64,000 bases of DNA from CAINVV01 sp037137375 (GTDB taxonomy: Bacteria; Bacteroidota; Bacteroidia; Bacteroidales; Prolixibacteraceae): contig JBAXKJ010000002.1 in the NCBI GenBank assembly GCA_037137375.1, positions 124,001 to 188,000 of the forward strand. Direction: 5' to 3'. Shown in pieces: positions 60,621 through 64,000 of this stretch. Each line of letters opens with the position of its first letter. The first letter of the stretch is position 1. The position numbers and the translations under genes are program-made. Under the pieces are notes generated by a model. That model did not search any database. It was not told the DNA's origin and worked only from the letters and a program-made list of their open reading frames with translations.

Positions 60621-62023
60621 GGCTTTTCGGTTAGGGTACTTAATATTTTGCGGGCTATCAGCACACCATTTACGGAGGCTTGCATTAGTCCGCGGGTGAT
60701 GCCGGCGCCGTCACCGCCAAAGAATAGGTTCTTGACGGACGGACTCTGGAAAGAGCTGTCGACTTTTACGATGTTTGAATAAAATTTCACTTCAACTCCG
60801 TATAGCAATGTTTCGTCACTTGCGAGTCCGGGACTGACTTTATCCAGTGATTTGATCATTTCGATGATGTCGAAGAGGATGCGGTGAGGGAGTACCAGGC
60901 TTAGGTCGCCGGGCACTGCGTCTTTCAGGGTCGGAACGATATTATTCCGGTAAAGTCTGTCGGAAGTGGTACGTCTTCCCCTAATCAGGTCGCCGAAGCG
61001 CTGGACCATAATCTTGTTCCTGGTCAGCATATTAGCTAATCTGGCGATGTGCTTGCCATACTCGATTGGGGCATTGAACGGTTCAGTAAATTTTTGGGAG
61101 ACCAGCAGGGCGAAATTGGTATTCTCACTTTTCAGGTCTTTGTAACTGTGGCCGTTCACTACTGCCAGGTGGTTGTCGTAATATTCTGAAGAGACGAAGC
61201 CGCCGGGATTGGAGCAAAATGTTCGCACCTTGTCGTCGAAGGTGCGGGTATAATGGATCAGTTTAGCCTCGTAGAAATTATCGTTGATTTCCTGCATGAC
61301 TTCATTGCGGCATTCCACTCTGACGCCAATATCCACGATTCCCACTTCGGTTGGGATTTTTTTGATGGCACATTGTTTCATGAGCCAGTCGGAGCCTTCG
61401 CGACCGATGGCCAGGACCACCTGTTTACCATTATAGGTTTCCACGGTAGTTTTTACGCCTGTAACTTCCTTTTTTTCAATAATAAACTCGGTTACCGGGG
61501 CATTAAAGATCACTTCGACACCCTTTTGAGTGAGATGATGGAAGAGCGAGCGGTAGAGTTCCTGTGTCTTTTCCGTACCCAGATGGCGGACGGGGCATTG
61601 GACGAGCTTCAGGTTTGCTTCGATTGATTTTCGGCCGACCTCCCGCATGGCAGGAGTTTCGTGAAGGCCATGAATGCCGGCATCGGCCCCGAATTGGAGG
61701 TAAATGTCGTCGGTATAACGGATCATTTCCATGGTCGCTTCGACGCCAATGTAACCGGGCAGGTTTCCTCCCACCTCGTGCGAAAGCGATAGTTTGCCAT
61801 CGGAATAGGCACCAGCGCCTGCCCAGCCGGTGGTGATGGAACACGGTTTACAATTGATGCAGGTGCCGCCGTTGGAGAGTTTCGGGCAGTTTCTTTGGTA
61901 GATGTCCCTGCCTTTTTCGAGCATCAGAATGCTGAGGTCATTGCGTTCCCTGGTAAGCTCATAGGCTGTAAAAATACCCGCAGGTCCGGCTCCAACTATG
62001 ATTACATCGTATTTTTTCTCCAT
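60617..62023 (-). CDS. NAD(P)/FAD-dependent oxidoreductase (COG2509 type)
   Basis: A 468-residue cytoplasmic flavoprotein. The FAD site is DVIIVGAGPAGIFTAYEL near residues 6-23. A cysteine cluster (GGTCINCKPC near residues 53-62) precedes TTGWAGAGAYSDGKLSLS, and the C terminus has NLFFGGDGAGITRGLMQASV. These blocks identify the COG2509 family of uncharacterised FAD dehydrogenases. Its stop codon overlaps the metH start (4 bases), so the pair is co-translated. Methionine synthase needs periodic reduction of cob(II)alamin, and a flavoprotein partner is conceivable, but that is speculation. The gene is divergent from the aldo/keto reductase. Confidence 0.85.
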   Translation of the reverse strand: MEKKYDVIIVGAGPAGIFTAYELTRERNDLSILMLEKGRDIYQRNCPKLSNGGTCINCKPCSITTGWAGAGAYSDGKLSLSHEVGGNLPGYIGVEATMEMIRYTDDIYLQFGADAGIHGLHETPAMREVGRKSIEANLKLVQCPVRHLGTEKTQELYRSLFHHLTQKGVEVIFNAPVTEFIIEKKEVTGVKTTVETYNGKQVVLAIGREGSDWLMKQCAIKKIPTEVGIVDIGVRVECRNEVMQEINDNFYEAKLIHYTRTFDDKVRTFCSNPGGFVSSEYYDNHLAVVNGHSYKDLKSENTNFALLVSQKFTEPFNAPIEYGKHIARLANMLTRNKIMVQRFGDLIRGRRTTSDRLYRNNIVPTLKDAVPGDLSLVLPHRILFDIIEMIKSLDKVSPGLASDETLLYGVEVKFYSNIVKVDSSFQSPSVKNLFFGGDGAGITRGLMQASVNGVLIARKILSTLTEKP

Positions 62024-62175
62024 ATATCATTGACTGTTTGATTGCAAACAGGTATTCGAAAAGAATAACCCGGTAAAGGTATGAATTTTCTCAGAGAAGA
62101 TTTTTTTATTACTTTTCGATGCTTAAAGCAATGTGCAGCTTCATTCCAGCGAGAAAACTAAAAACGACTGAATAT

Positions 62176-63354
62176 ATGGCAAATTCGATTTTCAACAGAA
62201 GAAATTTTTTGCTCCTGGGAGCAACGGCGACAGTGGGGATGACAGCCCAGGCCCTGCAGGCTATTCCGGCAAAAAAGAAAAAAGAAAAGAAGAAAAAGAA
62301 GATTATTTACAGGACTTTGGGCAATACCGGCATTGAATTACCAATCGTCAGCCTGGGTGTGATGCGTGCCGACAATCCCAATATCCTGAAAGCGGCTTAT
62401 GAAATAGGGATTCGACATTTTGACACTGCCAACGGTTACCAGGAAGGCCGCAATGAAGAGATGGTTGGCAATTATTTTAAGGATATTCCCAGAGATAAAG
62501 TAATCATTTCCACAAAGATACATCCTCCGAAGGAAGGTCTGTCGACCGAACAGTTTCTCGAAAAATTCGATCAGAGTCTGAAAAGGTTGCAAATGAGTTA
62601 TGTGGATATTCTCTATCTGCATGTGTGTGATAACAGGGCTTATACACTGGATCCCAGATACCTTGAAGCCCTAAAAAGGGCAAAGGCGAGCGGGAAAGCC
62701 AGATTTGTCGGATGCTCGACGCACATGAACATGCCTGAGGTACTTAATGCGGCTGTTGACAGCAAATTGTATGATGTTGTGCTTACCTCTTACAACTTCC
62801 GTTTGAAAGATGATAAAGAGATGCAGAAAGCTTTGCAGCGGGCCAATGATGCTGGATTGGGAATTGTGGCAATGAAAAATATGGCAGGTGGCTTTTTGGA
62901 CAAAGAGAAGAAGAAACCTGTTAATTGCAAGGCAGCATTGAAATGGGTACTATCTAATCCATTGATTCACACAGCTATACCGGGAATGACAAATTTTGAG
63001 ATGCTGAAGGAAAACTGGCAGGTAGCTCAAAACCATGATCTTGAGGAGAATGAAAAGGGTGATCTGCAGCTGGCTATGAACGAAGTCGGGCTTTATTGTC
63101 ATGGATGTCAGACCTGTTCCGGACAGTGTCCCCAGAATCTCCCGATACCGGACTTGATGCGATCGTATATGTACAATTATGGTTACGGTTTTCCTGCTAA
63201 GGCACAGACTACTGTTGCTGCTCTGAATCTGCCTGTTAATCCTTGCGATTCCTGCACCGGTTGTACGGTTAAATGTCCGAACGGTTTTGACGTCAGGGAC
63301 CGCATCACAGATATTGCCCGCATTCAGATGGTACCGGCAAACTTCCTGGTATGA
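62176..63354 (+). CDS. Tat-exported aldo/keto reductase with two [4Fe-4S] motifs
   Basis: A 392-residue protein. The N terminus has a twin-arginine signal (FNRRNFLLLGATATVGMTAQ), then a Lys-rich linker, then an aldo/keto reductase barrel with the tetrad residues in FDTANGYQEG (Asp, Tyr), IISTKIHPP (Lys) and ILYLHVCDN (His). The C-terminal 90 residues hold two ferredoxin-type motifs, CHGCQTCSGQCP and CDSCTGCTVKCP. This is a known family of Fe-S aldo/keto reductases with unknown periplasmic substrates. The frame extends to an ATG at 62119, but 62176 places the Tat motif correctly. Its stop overlaps the next ATG (ATGA). Confidence 0.88.
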   Translation: MANSIFNRRNFLLLGATATVGMTAQALQAIPAKKKKEKKKKKIIYRTLGNTGIELPIVSLGVMRADNPNILKAAYEIGIRHFDTANGYQEGRNEEMVGNYFKDIPRDKVIISTKIHPPKEGLSTEQFLEKFDQSLKRLQMSYVDILYLHVCDNRAYTLDPRYLEALKRAKASGKARFVGCSTHMNMPEVLNAAVDSKLYDVVLTSYNFRLKDDKEMQKALQRANDAGLGIVAMKNMAGGFLDKEKKKPVNCKAALKWVLSNPLIHTAIPGMTNFEMLKENWQVAQNHDLEENEKGDLQLAMNEVGLYCHGCQTCSGQCPQNLPIPDLMRSYMYNYGYGFPAKAQTTVAALNLPVNPCDSCTGCTVKCPNGFDVRDRITDIARIQMVPANFLV

Positions 63355-64000
63355 AAAAATTACTTTTTGTTGGTTTGTTATTCTTATCATTTTGTGTACG
63401 GTCCCAGGATTTTGCTTTTCCGCAACTTGCCGGTTGGAAATCGGATGGTAAGGTTTTGAGTTTTAACAAGGATAATCTCTTTGAGCACATCGATGGTGCC
63501 GCGGAATTTTATTTCAGCTTCGGTTATGAGTCGTTAAAGGTTGCCTCGTGGACCAATAGCGGGGCTGAGCTGACCATTGAAGTTTATGATATGGTTAGTC
63601 CACTGAACGCCTGGGGAATTTACAGCAATGAAAAATCTGCGAAGGCCCAGACGGTTCCCGTCGGACTGGAGGGATATGGAGATGCAACCACCTTCACTTT
63701 TGCAACCGGGAAGTTTTATGTGAAGATGAATGGGTTGCAACTGGAAAAAATTGCCGGATTTTCGTTAAAGTCCCTTGCTGAAGATTTTGCTAAAACTCTA
63801 TGTGCCAAACCGGAATATCCCAAGGTAGTCGGATTGTTTCCCAAAGAAAATCAGCTTATCAACACCTGTCAGTATATCCCGTCTGAATTCATGGGGCTAG
63901 GATTTTTAGGTTCAGCAGTAAGGGCAAAGTACAATACTGGTAGTGAGGAGATCACGCTTTTTATTGTTGAAAGGTCTGATGCTGCTGCTATTGAGAAGAT
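63351..64000 (+). CDS. DUF6599-like secreted protein, 3' end cut by window
   Basis: The frame is open from the ATG at 63351 to the window end (216 codons). A signal peptide (KKLLFVGLLFLSFCVRSQ) is followed by FPQLAGWKSDGKVLSFNKDN and FEHIDGAAEFYFSFGYESLK, which resemble the DUF6599 family of uncharacterised secreted proteins. ELTIEVYDMVSPLNAWGIYS follows. The function is unknown. The ATGA overlap with the aldo/keto reductase suggests they work together, perhaps in a periplasmic redox or sugar-oxidation step. The family call is from memory of sequence pattern. Confidence 0.65.
   Translation, partial: MKKLLFVGLLFLSFCVRSQDFAFPQLAGWKSDGKVLSFNKDNLFEHIDGAAEFYFSFGYESLKVASWTNSGAELTIEVYDMVSPLNAWGIYSNEKSAKAQTVPVGLEGYGDATTFTFATGKFYVKMNGLQLEKIAGFSLKSLAEDFAKTLCAKPEYPKVVGLFPKENQLINTCQYIPSEFMGLGFLGSAVRAKYNTGSEEITLFIVERSDAAAIEK

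Noticed and set aside
62024..62175. Cobalamin or SAM riboswitch upstream of the flavoprotein-metH pair
   Set aside because: The leader is under 160 bases and shows no B12-box-like core or convincing multi-stem structure.
1..64000. Search for tRNA, rRNA, CRISPR arrays, transposases, integrases and restriction or defence genes
   Set aside because: No such genes, repeat-spacer arrays or terminal inverted repeats with transposase were recognised; the window is core chromosome.

Overview
The window looks like a chromosomal segment from a member of the phylum Bacteroidota (class not resolved). The evidence is a gene set typical of the phylum (GSCFA protein, DUF3098, DUF4292, a DUF6599-like protein, YfhO, LytTR regulator, archaeal-type debranching enzyme beside GH57 and GlgP), exact TAnnTTTG promoter -7 boxes upstream of many genes, and mostly A-rich leaders in place of Shine-Dalgarno sequences. 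I found no rRNA, tRNA, CRISPR array, insertion sequence or prophage. Most of the window is housekeeping and envelope genes at high coding density.

Layout. 1-3263 (-): a MacB-type ABC exporter operon (ATPase and two tandem permeases, the second cut by the window edge). 3370-4416 (-): thiL, divergent from 4556-10199 (+): the SUF iron-sulfur operon sufB-C-D-S-E plus a DUF59/SufT-like gene. 10267-15119 (+): a GH106-like glycosidase, queG, an alpha/beta hydrolase and a GSCFA protein, several joined by 1-4 base start/stop overlaps. 15203-22625 (+): an alpha-glucan (glycogen) module of debranching enzyme, GT4 synthase-like transferase, GH57 and alpha-glucan phosphorylase, followed by a convergent LytTR regulator. 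23640-33524: tsaB and then a surface-polysaccharide cluster (two GT4, SAM methyltransferase, GT2 on the other strand, Wzx-like flippase, FkbM methyltransferase, YfhO). 33533-36519 (+): ftsX, DUF3098, truB, queA, ending at a bidirectional terminator shared with efp (-). 37264-39176 (+): a TauE/SafE transporter and lplA.

39160-45904 (-) is a distinctly AT-rich run of uvrC, apt, mnmG, ybeY, hemW and rpiB. Between apt and mnmG lie two palindromes with the parS (ParB-binding) sequence. Beyond rpiB is the only long non-coding gap, 776 bases of very AT-rich DNA with a DnaA-box match, two near matches and a 15-bp imperfect hairpin. Genes point away from this gap on both sides. I read this as a candidate replication-origin/centromere region, the most interesting feature of the window. 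It needs GC-skew and ParB-binding data.

46681-48133 (+): an orphan CheY-like regulator and ruvB. 48135-49211 (-): a lipoprotein glutaminyl cyclase. 49323-55430 (+): an envelope-linked run of flippase, dut, TPR lipoprotein, DUF4292 lipoprotein and an EnvC-like protein with a degenerate LytM domain. 55434-56138 (-): a Crp/Fnr regulator. 56269-56901 (+): YceI. 56940-62023 (-): metH and a COG2509 flavoprotein overlapping by 4 bases. 62176-64000 (+): a Tat-exported aldo/keto reductase with two [4Fe-4S] motifs, coupled to a DUF6599-like secreted protein cut by the window end.

Themes that link regions: tRNA modification (queG, queA, truB, tsaB, mnmG), Fe-S assembly and its clients (SUF, queG, hemW, the aldo/keto reductase), and envelope polysaccharide biogenesis. 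No wholly new multi-gene system is evident. The best leads are the parS/origin region, the 17-bp inverted repeat before glgP, the altered debranching-enzyme motif and the flavoprotein-metH pairing.
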